In this document: positions 41,802 to 51,709 of the stretch, piece by piece
Layout: every line of letters begins with the position of its first letter
How positions within the stretch are numbered: position 1 is the stretch's first letter
NCBI RefSeq assembly: GCF_900184225.1
Contig: NZ_FXWZ01000002.1
Coordinates: 455,758-519,757 of the forward strand
Direction: 5' to 3'
Source: Brevibacterium ihuae
GTDB taxonomy: Bacteria > Actinomycetota > Actinomycetes > Actinomycetales > Brevibacteriaceae
DNA: 64,000 nt
The notes under the pieces: generated by a model
Seen by the model: only the letters and a program-made list of their open reading frames with translations
Database searches by the model: none
What the model was told of the DNA's origin: nothing
Program-made: the position numbers and the translations under genes

Positions 41802-43538
41802 ATGCCGCACCACCACGCGCCTGCCCGCTTCGACCGTGATGAGTCGCTGCGCTCCGGCCAGCTCACCCTCGGCGACCTCGGGACCCCGCTGTCCGAGGTG
41901 ACCTTCGTCGTCGTCGACCTCGAGACCACCGGCTCCACCGACATCACCGAGATCGGAGCGGTCAAGCTCCGCGGCGGGGAGGTCCTCGGTGAGTTCTCCA
42001 CCCTCGTCCGGCCCGTCGACAGCGTGATCTCACCCTTCGTCGAGCGGCTCACCGGAATCACCAACAGCATGGTCGCCGGCGCCCCGGAGCTCGCCGCGGT
42101 GCTCCCCGCATTCCTCGAGTTCGCGCGCGGCTCCGTCCTCGTCGCCCACAACGCCGGATTCGATGTCGGGTACCTCAAGGCCGCGTGCGGGCGCCTCGAC
42201 TACCACTGGCCGGAACCGCAGGTCCTCGACACCGTGCGCCTCGCCCGACAGGTCGTCCCGCGCGGCGAGGTCGTCAACCACAAGCTCGGCACCCTCGCCG
42301 CCCACTTCGGCACCGCGGTCGCCCCCGATCACCGGGCGCTGTCGGATGCACGGGCCACGGGTGAGATCCTCCACCACCTGTTCGACCGGTTCGGCTCCTA
42401 CGGCATCACGACGCTCGAAGAGCTCTCCCGCATCAAGCCTGCGGGATGGACGCGGCGTCGCACGAAGCTCCATCTCGCGAAGGACGTCCCGCACGGCCCC
42501 GGGGTCTACATGTTCCTCGACGGCTCCCGGCGCGTCCTCTACATCGGCGTGAGCGCCGACATGCGCACCCGTGTCCGCTCGTACTTCTCCGCCGGCGAGA
42601 CGCGCGGCCGGATGGCGGAGATGATCACCGCCGCCCAGGAGGTCGCGACGGTCCCCTGCGACACGCACCTCGAGGCCCAGGTGCGCGAGGTCCGGCTCAT
42701 CGCCGAGCACGCACCCCCGTACAACCGGCGATCGAAGAACCCCGAGCGGCGGACCTGGCTCCGACTCACCGACGACCCCTACCCGCGGCTCGCCGTCTCC
42801 CGCACCCCGCCGGTGACGGATGTCGATGCGGCGGCGCGCCTCGGCCCGTTCCGCACGCACCGCCAGGCGCAGCAGGCCAAGCGCATCCTCGAACGGCTCT
42901 TCCCGCTCAAGCAGTGCACGCGACGCCCCGGCAGCGCGGGCTTCGCTCCCTGTCCCTCCGGGGAGCTCGGGCAGTGCGGCGGACCGTGCGCGGGGGTGAC
43001 CGACGTCGAGGCCTACCGGTCGGGCATCTCCGGCGTGCTCGATCTGCTCGCCGCCGATCCCGCAGATTTCGTCGCGCGCTGCCGGGAGCGCATGCTCGAC
43101 CTCACCGCGGAGGAGCGGTTCGAGACCGCGGCGGACACGCGCGACGCGATGACCTCGCTGCTCGGTGCGCTCGCCGCGGAGGAGCGGCGCGCGCACCTGA
43201 CGGCCGTGCCGGAGATCGTCGCCGCGGTGCCGGCCGCGGACGGCGGCTGGGAGATCGCCCTCGTCCGCTGGGGCCGCCTCGCCGGCAGCGCGGCGGTCCC
43301 CGCGGGGCTCAGCCCCTATCCGGCGATCGACGCCCTCGCCCTCACGGCCGAGCACGTCGACCCGCCGACACCCGGCCTCCCGGGCACGCTCGCCGAGGAG
43401 ACCGCGCTCATCCATCGCGGACTGTCCGACGGCCGCACCCGGCTCGTCCGCTCCGCCGCCGGGTGGGCGGAGCCGATCAGCGGATTCGGACGCTCACACG
43501 GAAGGTTCGGCCGGCTCGACCGCGGACCAGCGGTGTGA
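41802..43538 (+). CDS. DEDDh exonuclease fused to a GIY-YIG (UvrC/Cho-like) nuclease
   Basis: A 578-residue nuclease. The N-terminal DnaQ-like domain has all DEDDh residues: VDLETTG, HNAGFDVGYL and HRALSDARAT. From about residue 220 a GIY-YIG domain follows: GPGVYMFLDGSRRVLYIGVSADMRTRVRSYF, with the conserved Arg and a Glu in LEAQVREVRLIAEHAPPYN. A Cys-rich segment (FPLKQCTRRP, CPSGELGQCGGPC) like that of UvrC comes next. Mycobacterium Rv2191 has the same architecture and position beside trpD and ctaE. It is thought to take part in nucleotide excision repair. GGGAGGA is nine bases before ATG 41802. Its 3' end overlaps that of trpD by 45 bp. Confidence 0.93.
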   Translation: MPHHHAPARFDRDESLRSGQLTLGDLGTPLSEVTFVVVDLETTGSTDITEIGAVKLRGGEVLGEFSTLVRPVDSVISPFVERLTGITNSMVAGAPELAAVLPAFLEFARGSVLVAHNAGFDVGYLKAACGRLDYHWPEPQVLDTVRLARQVVPRGEVVNHKLGTLAAHFGTAVAPDHRALSDARATGEILHHLFDRFGSYGITTLEELSRIKPAGWTRRRTKLHLAKDVPHGPGVYMFLDGSRRVLYIGVSADMRTRVRSYFSAGETRGRMAEMITAAQEVATVPCDTHLEAQVREVRLIAEHAPPYNRRSKNPERRTWLRLTDDPYPRLAVSRTPPVTDVDAAARLGPFRTHRQAQQAKRILERLFPLKQCTRRPGSAGFAPCPSGELGQCGGPCAGVTDVEAYRSGISGVLDLLAADPADFVARCRERMLDLTAEERFETAADTRDAMTSLLGALAAEERRAHLTAVPEIVAAVPAADGGWEIALVRWGRLAGSAAVPAGLSPYPAIDALALTAEHVDPPTPGLPGTLAEETALIHRGLSDGRTRLVRSAAGWAEPISGFGRSHGRFGRLDRGPAV

Positions 43539-44600
43539 TGCCTCGATGAGCTCGTCGAGCTTGCGGCGCGCGGCACCGGAGTCGAGCGCGGCGACGGCGC
43601 GCTCCGACTGGGCCGCGAGCCGATCCTGCAGGCTGCCGTCCGCCTCGGGAGCGGCGGCCACGAGCGCCGCCGCGGCGTTAAGCACGACGACGTCCCGCAC
43701 GGGAGACCGCTCCCCCTCGAGCACGCGCGTCATCACTCCGGCGTTGAACTCGGGATCGCCGCCGCGCAGATCGTCCTTCCCCACCCGGGGCAGACCGAGG
43801 ACGGTGGCGTCGAAGGTCGAATGCACGACTTCGCCCCCGCGCACCTCCCACACGTCGTTGACGGCGGTGGTGCTGAGCTCGTCGAGGCCGTCGCCGGACC
43901 GGAAGACGAGGGCCGAATCGCCGCGACGCGCGAGCACCCCGGCCACGAGCGGTGCCATCGCGGGATCGGCCACGCCGATCGCAGTTGCGCGGGTGCGTGC
44001 CGGGTTCGTCAGCGGCCCGAGGATGTTGAAGGCCGACGGGACCTTGATCGCGCGCCGCACCGGGGCGATGAAGCGCATCGCCGGGTGGTAGACGTTCGCG
44101 AAGCAGAAGGCCATCCCGACCTCGCGTGCGAGGCCGCCCGTCTGCTCGGGGCTGAGATCGAGGGTGAGGCCGAGCGCCTCGAGCACGTCGGCCGAACCGG
44201 AGGCCGAGGACGTCGCCCGGTTCCCGTGCTTGACGAGCGGCTGGCCCGCGGCGGCGATGATGAACGAGGCGGTGGAGGAGATGTTGACGGTCTTGGCGCG
44301 GTCGCCGCCGGTGCCGACGATGTCCACGGCATCCGACAGCCCGTCGAGGGTCACCGCGTGGGACATCATCGCCTCGACGAGCCCGGTGATCTCCTCGACG
44401 GTCTCGCCCTTCCCGTGATGGGCGACGAGGAACGCTGCCATGGTGACGTCGGGGACGCCGCCCGACATGATCTCGTCCATCGCCCAGGCGGCGGTGGCCG
44501 CGTCGAGATCGCGCCGCTCCATGAGTGCGACGAGGAGATCCGGCCACTCCCGCACACCCGAGACGAGTCCGGGGGTGTTCTGCGGTGCTGGATCGGTCAT
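43494..44600 (-). CDS. trpD: Anthranilate phosphoribosyltransferase
   Basis: A 368-residue enzyme of tryptophan synthesis that joins anthranilate and phosphoribosyl pyrophosphate. The PRPP site is [22 protein letters not shown], with [21 protein letters not shown] and the later [12 protein letters not shown] and [10 protein letters not shown] motifs. It is complete. AGGAGAAAGG precedes the ATG at 44600. trpD stands away from other trp genes here, next to ctaE, as in Mycobacterium. The last 45 bp overlap the converging nuclease gene. Confidence 0.96.
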   Translation of the reverse strand: MTDPAPQNTPGLVSGVREWPDLLVALMERRDLDAATAAWAMDEIMSGGVPDVTMAAFLVAHHGKGETVEEITGLVEAMMSHAVTLDGLSDAVDIVGTGGDRAKTVNISSTASFIIAAAGQPLVKHGNRATSSASGSADVLEALGLTLDLSPEQTGGLAREVGMAFCFANVYHPAMRFIAPVRRAIKVPSAFNILGPLTNPARTRATAIGVADPAMAPLVAGVLARRGDSALVFRSGDGLDELSTTAVNDVWEVRGGEVVHSTFDATVLGLPRVGKDDLRGGDPEFNAGVMTRVLEGERSPVRDVVVLNAAAALVAAAPEADGSLQDRLAAQSERAVAALDSGAARRKLDELIEASHRWSAVEPAEPSV

Positions 44601-44850
44601 GGCCGAGGCCTTTCTCCTGGGGTTCTGCGGGTGCTGCGGTGCGCGGCGCAGAGCGTGCCGGCGCACCCCGCTCATCATGCTACGACGCCGCTCCGACCGC
44701 TCCCGCATCCCGCGACTCGGACCCGACACGCGGCGAAGGTCGTTTCCCCACGTCACGGCGATCCGCGAGAACTCGCGGAATCCGCTACACGTCGTAGAAA
44801 ACTTCGCCGCCGAACCTGAGCAAAAGGTGAATTTATCCTTGGGGCTGGGT

Positions 44851-44856
44851 AATAAT
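44851..44856 (+). promoter_or_regulatory. -10 element of a leaderless promoter for ctaE
   Basis: AATAAT (in TAATAAT, 44850-44856) ends six bases before the GTG at 44863. It lies at the right end of an unusually AT-rich part of the 262-bp gap between trpD and ctaE. Confidence 0.6.
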
Positions 44857-44862
44857 GGGGGC

Positions 44863-45501
44863 GTGTCCACTGCCACTGCATCTCACACAGCGCCGGTTCA
44901 TCCAGTCGTCAACAGGCCGAACACGACAACCGTAGGGTTCATCGTGTGGCTGTCGAGCGAGCTGATGTTCTTCGCCGCGCTCTTCGCCATGTACTTCACG
45001 ATCCGCTCGGTCGTCCCCGACATGTGGGCGCAGGAGACGGAGAAGCTCGCCTTCTGGTTCGCGCTCGGCAACACCTCGATCCTGGTGCTGTCGTCGGTGA
45101 CCTGCCAGCTGGGCGTCTTCAAGGCCGAGCACTTCAAGCCGCGCCGCACCGGCGGCCTGCTCAACCTCGGCAAATGGGGCCTCGTCGAGTGGTACTACCT
45201 CTCCTTCGTCCTCGGAGCGATCTTCATCGGCGGACAGGTCTTCGAGTACGCGACCTTGGTGTCCGAGGGCGTCGCGATCAACTCGAACGCCTACGGCTCG
45301 GTCTTCTACCTCACCACCGGGTTCCACGGACTCCACGTGGCCGGCGGTCTCATCGCCTTCCTGCTCGTCATCGGGCGCACCTACGCAGCGAAGAAGTTCG
45401 GGCACCGGGAAGCCGTGTTCGCGATCTGCGTGTCGTACTACTGGCACTTCGTCGACGTCGTGTGGGTCGGCCTCTTCGCAGTGATCTACATCCTCCAGTG
45501 A
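44863..45501 (+). CDS. ctaE: Cytochrome c oxidase subunit III
   Basis: A 212-residue protein with five hydrophobic spans. Conserved segments are [22 protein letters not shown] near the N-terminus, [21 protein letters not shown], and [20 protein letters not shown] and [21 protein letters not shown] at the C-terminus. It is the five-span actinobacterial form of subunit III of the aa3 oxidase. It heads the ctaE-qcrC-qcrA-qcrB cluster, whose products form the bcc-aa3 supercomplex. The GTG start is decided by the AATAAT element six bases upstream. Confidence 0.95.
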   Translation: MSTATASHTAPVHPVVNRPNTTTVGFIVWLSSELMFFAALFAMYFTIRSVVPDMWAQETEKLAFWFALGNTSILVLSSVTCQLGVFKAEHFKPRRTGGLLNLGKWGLVEWYYLSFVLGAIFIGGQVFEYATLVSEGVAINSNAYGSVFYLTTGFHGLHVAGGLIAFLLVIGRTYAAKKFGHREAVFAICVSYYWHFVDVVWVGLFAVIYILQ

Positions 45502-45552
45502 TCGCTGTCTGAGACCCGGACCACCAGACTCCCGCAAGAAAAGGACAAACCT

Positions 45553-46338
45553 GTGAAGCTTCTAGCCGAACGACGCCGGCACCCCATGGCCCTCGTGGTC
45601 CTGCTGCTCGTCGGTCTGTTGATGACCGGCGGCGCATACGCGATGTTCACCTCGAACAGCACGGCGAATGCCGAGGAGTACACCGCAGCCGACGTGGAGG
45701 AGGGCGAGAAGCTCTTCGTCACCAACTGCGCCACCTGCCACGGCATGAACGCCGAGGGCACCGAGAACGGCCCCGGCCTCATCGGCGTCGGCGCCGCGGC
45801 GGTCGACTTCCAGGTGGGAACCGGACGCATGCCGCTGCAGATGAGCGGCCCGCAGGCCCCGGTGAAGACCCCGCAGTTCAGCGAGGAGCAGATCTCGCAG
45901 ATGGCCGCCTATGTCGCCTCGCTCGGCCCCGGACCGGCAGTTCCGGAGGACGAGTACCTCGACACCGCGCAGGGCGATGCGGCCGCCGGCGGTGGCCTGT
46001 TCCGCACGAACTGCGCCATGTGCCACAACGTCGTCGGATCCGGCGGCGCCCTGACCCGCGGCAAGTACGCGCCGAACCTCTCCGAGGTCTCCGAGAAGCA
46101 CCTATACGAGGCCATGCAGACCGGCCCGCAGAACATGCCGATCTTCAACGATGCGAACCTCACCCCCGAGCAGAAGCGCGACGTCATCACCTACGTGCGC
46201 GAGGTCTCCGAGCAGCCGTCCCCCGGCGGTGCCAAGCTCGGCTCGCTCGGCCCGGTCGCCGAAGGCCTGTTCATCTGGTTCTTCGGACTCGCGGCAGTCA
46301 TCGGCATCACCGTGTGGCTCTCGGCCCGGTCGAAGTGA
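45553..46338 (+). CDS. qcrC: Dihaem cytochrome c subunit of the bc1 complex
   Basis: A 261-residue membrane-anchored protein with an N-terminal signal anchor (residues 12-31), two haem-binding motifs CATCH (C59, C62, H63) and CAMCH (C154, C157, H158), axial-ligand Met candidates in GRMPLQM and PQNMPIF, and a C-terminal span (EGLFIWFFGLAAVIGITVWL). Because actinobacteria lack a soluble cytochrome c, this dihaem subunit carries electrons directly from the Rieske protein to CuA of the oxidase. It lies 51 bp after ctaE and 43 bp before qcrA. Confidence 0.96.
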   Translation: MKLLAERRRHPMALVVLLLVGLLMTGGAYAMFTSNSTANAEEYTAADVEEGEKLFVTNCATCHGMNAEGTENGPGLIGVGAAAVDFQVGTGRMPLQMSGPQAPVKTPQFSEEQISQMAAYVASLGPGPAVPEDEYLDTAQGDAAAGGGLFRTNCAMCHNVVGSGGALTRGKYAPNLSEVSEKHLYEAMQTGPQNMPIFNDANLTPEQKRDVITYVREVSEQPSPGGAKLGSLGPVAEGLFIWFFGLAAVIGITVWLSARSK

Positions 46339-46381
46339 CCACGACGTTCTCATCCGTATCGAGTAAAGGACGAGGAAGCGA

Positions 46382-47431
46382 ATGACCTCGAAACAGCACA
46401 CTGCCGAGCACGGCAGCCAGCTCGAGCAGGTGAACGGGTTCACCAATCCTGGTATCCCCGAACACTCGCCGCGAGTGACCGACAGCAGCCCGGCTGCGGA
46501 GCGCACGGCAGAACGCCAGATCGCGGGATGGTTCATCCTCTCGATGATCGGCACCATCTGGTTCATCGTGTCGTACTTCCTCTTCCCCATCGAGGACGGC
46601 GAGATGGGGAGCATCCGCCTGCAGAACGCGATGCTCGGCCTCGGTGCCACACTCGCGCTGTTCTCCATCGGCGTCGGCGTCGTCCTCTGGGCGAAGACCC
46701 TCATCACCGATGTCGAGGTCGTCGAGTCGCGGCATGACATCGCCGGATCCGAAGAGGACCAGGCGATCGCTCTCGAGATCATCGAGCAGGCCAAGGAGGA
46801 ATCGGGCATCGCCCGCCGTCCGCTCCTGCGCAACACGCTCATCGCCGCGGTCGCGATCGCTCCGCTGCCGGCCCTCCTCGTCTTCCGCGACCTCGGTCCG
46901 CTCCCGGGCAACAAGCTCTTCGAGACCCTCTGGGGACCCGGCGTCCGTCTCGTCCAGGACCCGGGAATGGTGCCGCACGAGGACCGCTACATCCGCGCCG
47001 AGGACGTCACCATCGGCTCGGCCTTCCACGTCATCCCGGAGAAGATGTACGAGTCGGAGCACCCGCTCAACGAGAAGGCCAAGGCAGCCGTGCTCCTCAT
47101 GCGCGTCGATCCCCGGGAGCTCAACACGGATCCGGCCAAGGAGGACTGGGGTGTCGACGGCATCGTCGCCTACTCCAAGATCTGCACCCACGTCGGCTGC
47201 CCCGTCGCCCTCTACGAGCACCAGACCCACCACCTCCTGTGCCCGTGCCACCAGTCGACCTTCGACGTGACCAACCACTGCGCGGTCATCTTCGGCCCGG
47301 CCAAACGTCCGCTTCCGCAGCTTCCCATCGCCGTCGATGACGAGGGCTACCTGGTCGCTCAGCGCGACTTCGTGGACCCTGTCGGCCCGACCTTCTGGGA
47401 GATCAACACCAGGGAGACCTCCGAGCAATGA
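46382..47431 (+). CDS. qcrA: Rieske iron-sulfur subunit of the bc1 complex
   Basis: A 349-residue protein. The N-terminal part has three hydrophobic spans (about 45-65, 81-101 and 157-172), as in actinobacterial Rieske proteins, and the RRPLLRNTLI region may act as an internal Tat signal. The 2Fe-2S cluster motifs are CTHVGC (C268, H270) and CPCH (C287, H290). The subunit receives electrons from menaquinol and passes them to cytochrome c. Its stop overlaps the qcrB start (ATGA). Confidence 0.96.
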   Translation: MTSKQHTAEHGSQLEQVNGFTNPGIPEHSPRVTDSSPAAERTAERQIAGWFILSMIGTIWFIVSYFLFPIEDGEMGSIRLQNAMLGLGATLALFSIGVGVVLWAKTLITDVEVVESRHDIAGSEEDQAIALEIIEQAKEESGIARRPLLRNTLIAAVAIAPLPALLVFRDLGPLPGNKLFETLWGPGVRLVQDPGMVPHEDRYIRAEDVTIGSAFHVIPEKMYESEHPLNEKAKAAVLLMRVDPRELNTDPAKEDWGVDGIVAYSKICTHVGCPVALYEHQTHHLLCPCHQSTFDVTNHCAVIFGPAKRPLPQLPIAVDDEGYLVAQRDFVDPVGPTFWEINTRETSEQ

Positions 47432-49071
47432 GCACAGCACCTGCGACGACCGCCGTCGGAAAAGCGGCACAGTTCACCGAGAGCCGCGTCGGCGCCTCGA
47501 AGATGGTCAAGGAGTTCGGACGGAAGATCTTCCCGTCCCACTGGTCCTTCATGCTCGGCGAGGTGGCGCTCTACACCTTCATCATCCTCGTCCTCACCGG
47601 TACGTTCCTCACGTTCTGGTTCAAGCCGGCGATGGGCGAGCTCCACTACGAGGGTCCGTTCATCCCGCTCAAGGGCGTCGAGATGTCCGAGGCCTACGCC
47701 TCGACCCTGGCGATCTCGTTCGAGATCCGCGGAGGCCTGTTCATCCGTCAGATGCACCACTGGGCAGCGCTGCTGTTCATGGCCGCGGTGAGCATCCACG
47801 CCCTCCGCATCTTCTTCACCGGCGCGTTCCGCCGCCCGCGTGAGATCAACTGGCTCATCGGCATCGCCCTCGTCGCGCTCGGCATGGGTGCCGGCTTCAC
47901 CGGCTACTCGCTGCCCGACGATCTGCTCTCCGGCAACGGCCTGCGGATCATCGACGGCATCCTCAAGAGCATCCCGCTCGTCGGCACCTACATCTCGTTC
48001 TTCCTCTTCGGTGGCGAGTTCCCGGGAACCGACATCGTCTCCCGTCTCTACTCGCTCCACATCATGATCGTGCCCGCACTGCTCATCGCAGCGATCGCGG
48101 TCCACCTGATGTTCGTCGTCGTGCACAAGCACACCCAGTGGCCGGGTGCCGGTCACACCGAGAAGAACGTCGTCGGTGAGCCCGTCCTCCCGACCTTCGC
48201 GGCCAAGGGCGGCGGCTTCTTCTTCATGATCTTCGGTCTGTTGGCGCTGCTGTCCGGGTTCTTCACCATCAACCCGGTGTGGAACTACGGACCGTACGAC
48301 CCCTCCCCCGTGTCCGCCGGCACCCAGCCGGACTGGTACATCGGATGGATGGACGGATTCCTCCGCATCATCCCGGGCTGGGCCGAGTTCTACATCTTCG
48401 GATGGCCGATCAGCTTCAACATCTTCTCCGCCGTCCTCATCGCCGGTCTCCTCTTCGGTGCTATGGCCGTCTGGCCCTTCGTCGAGGCGTGGCTGACCAA
48501 GGACTACCGCGAGCACCACATCCTCGATCGCCCGCGCAACAACCCCACGCGCACCGCGCTCGGCGTCGCCGCAGTCGTCTGGTACTGCGTGATGTGGGCC
48601 GCCGCCTCGGGCGACCTCATGGCGGTGTTCTTCCACATGTCGCTCAACGACATGATCTACATCTTCCGCGCCCTGTTCTTCATCGGACCGATCGTCGCGT
48701 ACATCGTGACCAAGCGGATCTGCCTGGGACTCCAGCGGAAGGATCGCGAGATCATCCTCCACGGGTACGAGAGCGGCGAGATCATCCGTCTGCCGCACGG
48801 CGAGTACCAGGAGCGTCACAAGGTGCACTCCGACCACAAGGTCTGGGCTCTGTCCGCCTTCGAGTCGCCCGAGTACATCCCCGCGCAGCCGGGTCCCGAC
48901 GGCCGGATCTCGAAGTGGGAGAAGCGTCGCGCCACGATCGCGAAGTTCTTCTACGAGGATCGTGTCGCACCGGTGACCAAGGCTGAGCTCGACGCCGCAC
49001 ACCACGATCACGGTGCGCACGACGTCGGTGCCGGCTCGCACTCGAGCGGGCAGATCACCTCGGGTCACTGA
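47428..49071 (+). CDS. qcrB: Cytochrome b subunit of the bc1 complex
   Basis: A 547-residue polytopic protein with about nine spans. Haem-ligand His residues lie in RQMHHWAALLFMAAVSIHALR and LYSLHIMIVPALLIAAIAVHLM. The quinone-site PEWY region of mitochondrial cytochrome b is represented by PDWYIGWMDGFLRI. The C-terminal ~120 residues form a hydrophilic extension rich in His and Lys (HRDEH-like), typical of actinobacteria. It is the target family of the drug telacebec in Mycobacterium (known from the family). It ends a four-gene operon followed by a long hairpin. Confidence 0.96.
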   Translation: MSTAPATTAVGKAAQFTESRVGASKMVKEFGRKIFPSHWSFMLGEVALYTFIILVLTGTFLTFWFKPAMGELHYEGPFIPLKGVEMSEAYASTLAISFEIRGGLFIRQMHHWAALLFMAAVSIHALRIFFTGAFRRPREINWLIGIALVALGMGAGFTGYSLPDDLLSGNGLRIIDGILKSIPLVGTYISFFLFGGEFPGTDIVSRLYSLHIMIVPALLIAAIAVHLMFVVVHKHTQWPGAGHTEKNVVGEPVLPTFAAKGGGFFFMIFGLLALLSGFFTINPVWNYGPYDPSPVSAGTQPDWYIGWMDGFLRIIPGWAEFYIFGWPISFNIFSAVLIAGLLFGAMAVWPFVEAWLTKDYREHHILDRPRNNPTRTALGVAAVVWYCVMWAAASGDLMAVFFHMSLNDMIYIFRALFFIGPIVAYIVTKRICLGLQRKDREIILHGYESGEIIRLPHGEYQERHKVHSDHKVWALSAFESPEYIPAQPGPDGRISKWEKRRATIAKFFYEDRVAPVTKAELDAAHHDHGAHDVGAGSHSSGQITSGH

Positions 49072-49093
49072 GACCCAGCGCCTCGCGCGTTCG

Positions 49094-49138
49094 AAGCCGG
49101 AGGGCCGAGCAGTCGTCGACTGCCCGGCCCTCCGGCTT
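49094..49138. terminator. Terminator after qcrB
   Basis: A 14-bp perfect stem (49094-49107 with 49125-49138), with an inner 6-bp stem (49109-49114 with 49118-49123), followed by TTT. Confidence 0.9.
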
Positions 49139-51245
49139 TCCGCATCCTGCTGATGTTCCGGGCGGTTGGCTGTCCGCAATCGCCCGCTGGCCCAGGTATC
49201 GCGGGAGCCTGATCACTCGTTCGGCCCGTTCCGGTCCCCTGCCCGCAGGGCCCCGTGATCCGGGGGCCGTCCCTGGTCCCGAGCATGTTCCGTCGACCTG
49301 CCCGTTCCCCTCGTTTCGAGTGCCTTGTGCTGCCATGACCGTCGCCTCTGAACCCGGCGCTCGTCCTTCGACGATTCGGCAGAGCGTGGACAGCCCTGAA
49401 TACGCCGGGGTGATCCGACAGGCATGAAGGACCGCGCAGCGGTCTGGGGGCGGGGTAGCGCGAGTCGCGCTTCTCCCGGTCCTGCTGAGGACGCCGCAGC
49501 GCATGGCACACGAGCAGCTTCACATGATGCCGATCGACAGCCTCGCCGCTCACGAGCGCATCGCGCCGACGAAGGAATCGAGGCGGCCCGTTGCACGGCC
49601 CGCTTCCCTGGCGGCGGCCCCGGCACCGAACGGACGCTGTGAGGAAGCGTGAGAACGATCTGCGGGGTGCCGTCTTCAGACCCCATCAGCCTGGTGCTCG
49701 TAGCGACCTCCCGCTAGATCCTGCTCGCTCCTTGCCAGCTGCTGAGCCGGGCTCTCCGCCGGCGACGGATCTCCCCTGCCGACGAGCCTCCACCGAACGA
49801 CCGCGGACTCGGGGCCGGACGCTCACTGCCATGATGGGGCAGTCTCCTAGGCACGTGACCGACGGGGCTGTACGCACCGTCCCGAGCTCCGTGCGGCCGC
49901 TGAGAGATCTGGAACGGTGACGAGCTGCCCCGATCCGGCGGAGCACACGGCCTCTGCCCTCGTCGTGCGTTCGTCACGGAATGATTCGATGACAACGACC
50001 GACGACGGGCACGAGGTGAGCCGCCGCTGCTTCTCCTATCCCGTGGGCAGGACACGATCGGAGGGACGCTCGAGGCCCCTCAGGCGTGCTCACGCAGGTT
50101 CCCTCGCGTACCACCCAGCGACTTCGCAGTGGATGGCAATCCGATTCGGTGCAGCCGTCCCTCCGGGCAGGAATGTTTCCTTCGCCTCGACCAGGGTGTA
50201 TCCCAGGGCGAGTGAGCGCGCACTCCCCTGGCAAGCGGCAGGGCCTGCGGGAGCAAGAGGAACGACAATCTCCGTCACGACCCAGATTTCGTTCTCCGGC
50301 ACGCCGACCGCTCTCTCCTCGTCACTCCTATCGTTCGGCTTCCGGCACGCCGACCGCGTCCTTCGCACACGCCGGCATCGCACAGCGCCATCGCGGCGAG
50401 GGACCAACGAGAGCGGAAGACTCCGAAGCCGAGGTATCGAGCGGGAGGGCGTCGGTTCCCGGTGGCGGTCACCCCCGAGCCGCGACAGAGATCGGCCGGC
50501 ACCGGGCGGCGCCGAGTACTGAGCCGACGCAAGGGCCGGAGATCACCCGGCCACACATCGCCCGATCACCCATCCCCAACCGCCGCACCGATGCAGAGAA
50601 GCGCCGATTCCGGAGCAGGACCGCCATCTCCAGCGCCGTTGCGCTCGTACCGCGCCCATACCCACCTGGTGAAGCCGCGGCCAGGCTGCGGACAGCCGAG
50701 AATCATCCTGCATCGGAAGAACTGACCGAACCTACATCGGCGATGCCTGGACCACAGGGCCTTCCCCGAGTACCGGCGTCCGGGCATCCGGAACAGGCAC
50801 GACCGATCCGGCTGCATTCGCTGCAGTTCGCCCCGGACCATCGGACCATGGTCACTGATCCCCCAACAGAGCAGAGAATCGCAGGGGTCGCAACGCGGTG
50901 AGCCTGACACGGGCCGCTGGGGACAGACAGCGTCCCCAGGCCCACAGACTCGTTCCGGCGGAGTACAGGCGCAGAATGGAGCCCTGCGGGCGCGACACGC
51001 CGCGCGCCCCGGTTCTCACACACCGCAAAGATCGACCGTCGACCCCAGAGCGATGTTCACCTGCGGCAGATGTCCCACAGATCGGCCGTTCATGGGACAT
51101 CTGCCGCGGGTGAACCGGTTCGTCCGAGAAGCCGGTCCGTTCCCGATGCCGCGCGAGCACGAACCCGGTCCGCACCGCCCCGTATCCGCCCGACCCGCAC
51201 TCCCCCGACCGCTGCAGAACAGCGCGAACCGCCAAGACGCACGAA
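49139..51245. other. 2.1-kb region with no credible gene inside the respiratory cluster
   Basis: All six frames were read. None gives a protein with recognisable motifs, sensible composition or a start with a ribosome site. Visible structure: a 17-nt direct repeat beginning TCCGGCACGCC (50295-50311 and 50341-50357), a 7-bp hairpin (50917-50923 with 50933-50939), and a 61-bp near-perfect inverted repeat (51055-51115). In Mycobacterium, two membrane-protein genes occupy this place between qcrB and ctaF. It could be decayed genes, an insertion remnant or an RNA-coding region. Confidence 0.6.
51055..51115. repeat. 23-bp inverted repeat with a 15-nt loop
   Basis: The arms (51055-51077 and 51093-51115) match at 22 of 23 positions and share the core GGCAGATGTCCCA. 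They may be the facing ends of a deleted mobile element or a stable RNA hairpin. Confidence 0.75.
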
Positions 51246-51284
51246 AGCGGCGGGGCCGGGACTCCAAGTCCCGACCCCGCCGCT
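51246..51284. terminator. Terminator after ctaF
   Basis: A 17-bp inverted repeat with one mismatch (51246-51262 with 51268-51284) and a short loop, placed 23 bp beyond the ctaF stop. Confidence 0.88.
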
Positions 51285-51307
51285 CGATGCGCGAGAGCAC
51301 TCAGCGC

Positions 51308-51709
51308 TCAGTGTGCGTGGTTGCCTCGGTCGTACTCGTACACGAGACCGACCAGGCCGATGAGGGCGATGACCGCGCCGAAGGGCACGATCCACCATCC
51401 GACGGCCACGCCGAAGAAGCACATTCCGGCACCGGTGGCCACGGTGATGGGCCACCAGCTCCACGGGCTGTAGAACCCGTACTCGTACGGCTCGTCGGAG
51501 ATCTCACCGTCGAGGTCGTCGGCGGCGATCTTTCCGATGCTCCGGTGGTGAAGGAACAGGTACCCACCGATCATGAGCGACATGAGGCCCACGAGGAGGA
51601 TCGCCGGGAACCCGACGAGCTCCTGGAAATCGGTGAGGAACCCGTAGATGAATCCGATGGGGAGGAAGAACAGGATCCCCGAGCTGAAGATGATTGCGGC
51701 GGTCTTCAC
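51308..51709 (-). CDS. ctaF: Cytochrome c oxidase subunit IV (actinobacterial CtaF)
   Basis: A 133-residue membrane protein with four spans: residues 5-24, 33-53, 88-105 and 108-126. The middle part carries the signature [16 protein letters not shown] of actinobacterial subunit IV. It is a supernumerary subunit of the aa3 oxidase within the bcc-aa3 supercomplex. The start overlaps the ctaD stop (ATGA), so ctaC-ctaD-ctaF is one operon. Confidence 0.95.
   Translation of the reverse strand: MKTAAIIFSSGILFFLPIGFIYGFLTDFQELVGFPAILLVGLMSLMIGGYLFLHHRSIGKIAADDLDGEISDEPYEYGFYSPWSWWPITVATGAGMCFFGVAVGWWIVPFGAVIALIGLVGLVYEYDRGNHAH

Noticed and set aside
50295..50357. 17-nt direct repeat as a possible CRISPR or iteron array
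   Set aside because: Only two copies exist, spaced 46 bp apart, with no further repeats or cas genes.
50086..50901. 271-codon open frame in the empty region
   Set aside because: Its composition (Pro, Arg, Ser, Thr) is that of random GC-rich sequence, no ribosome site precedes it, and no motif is visible.
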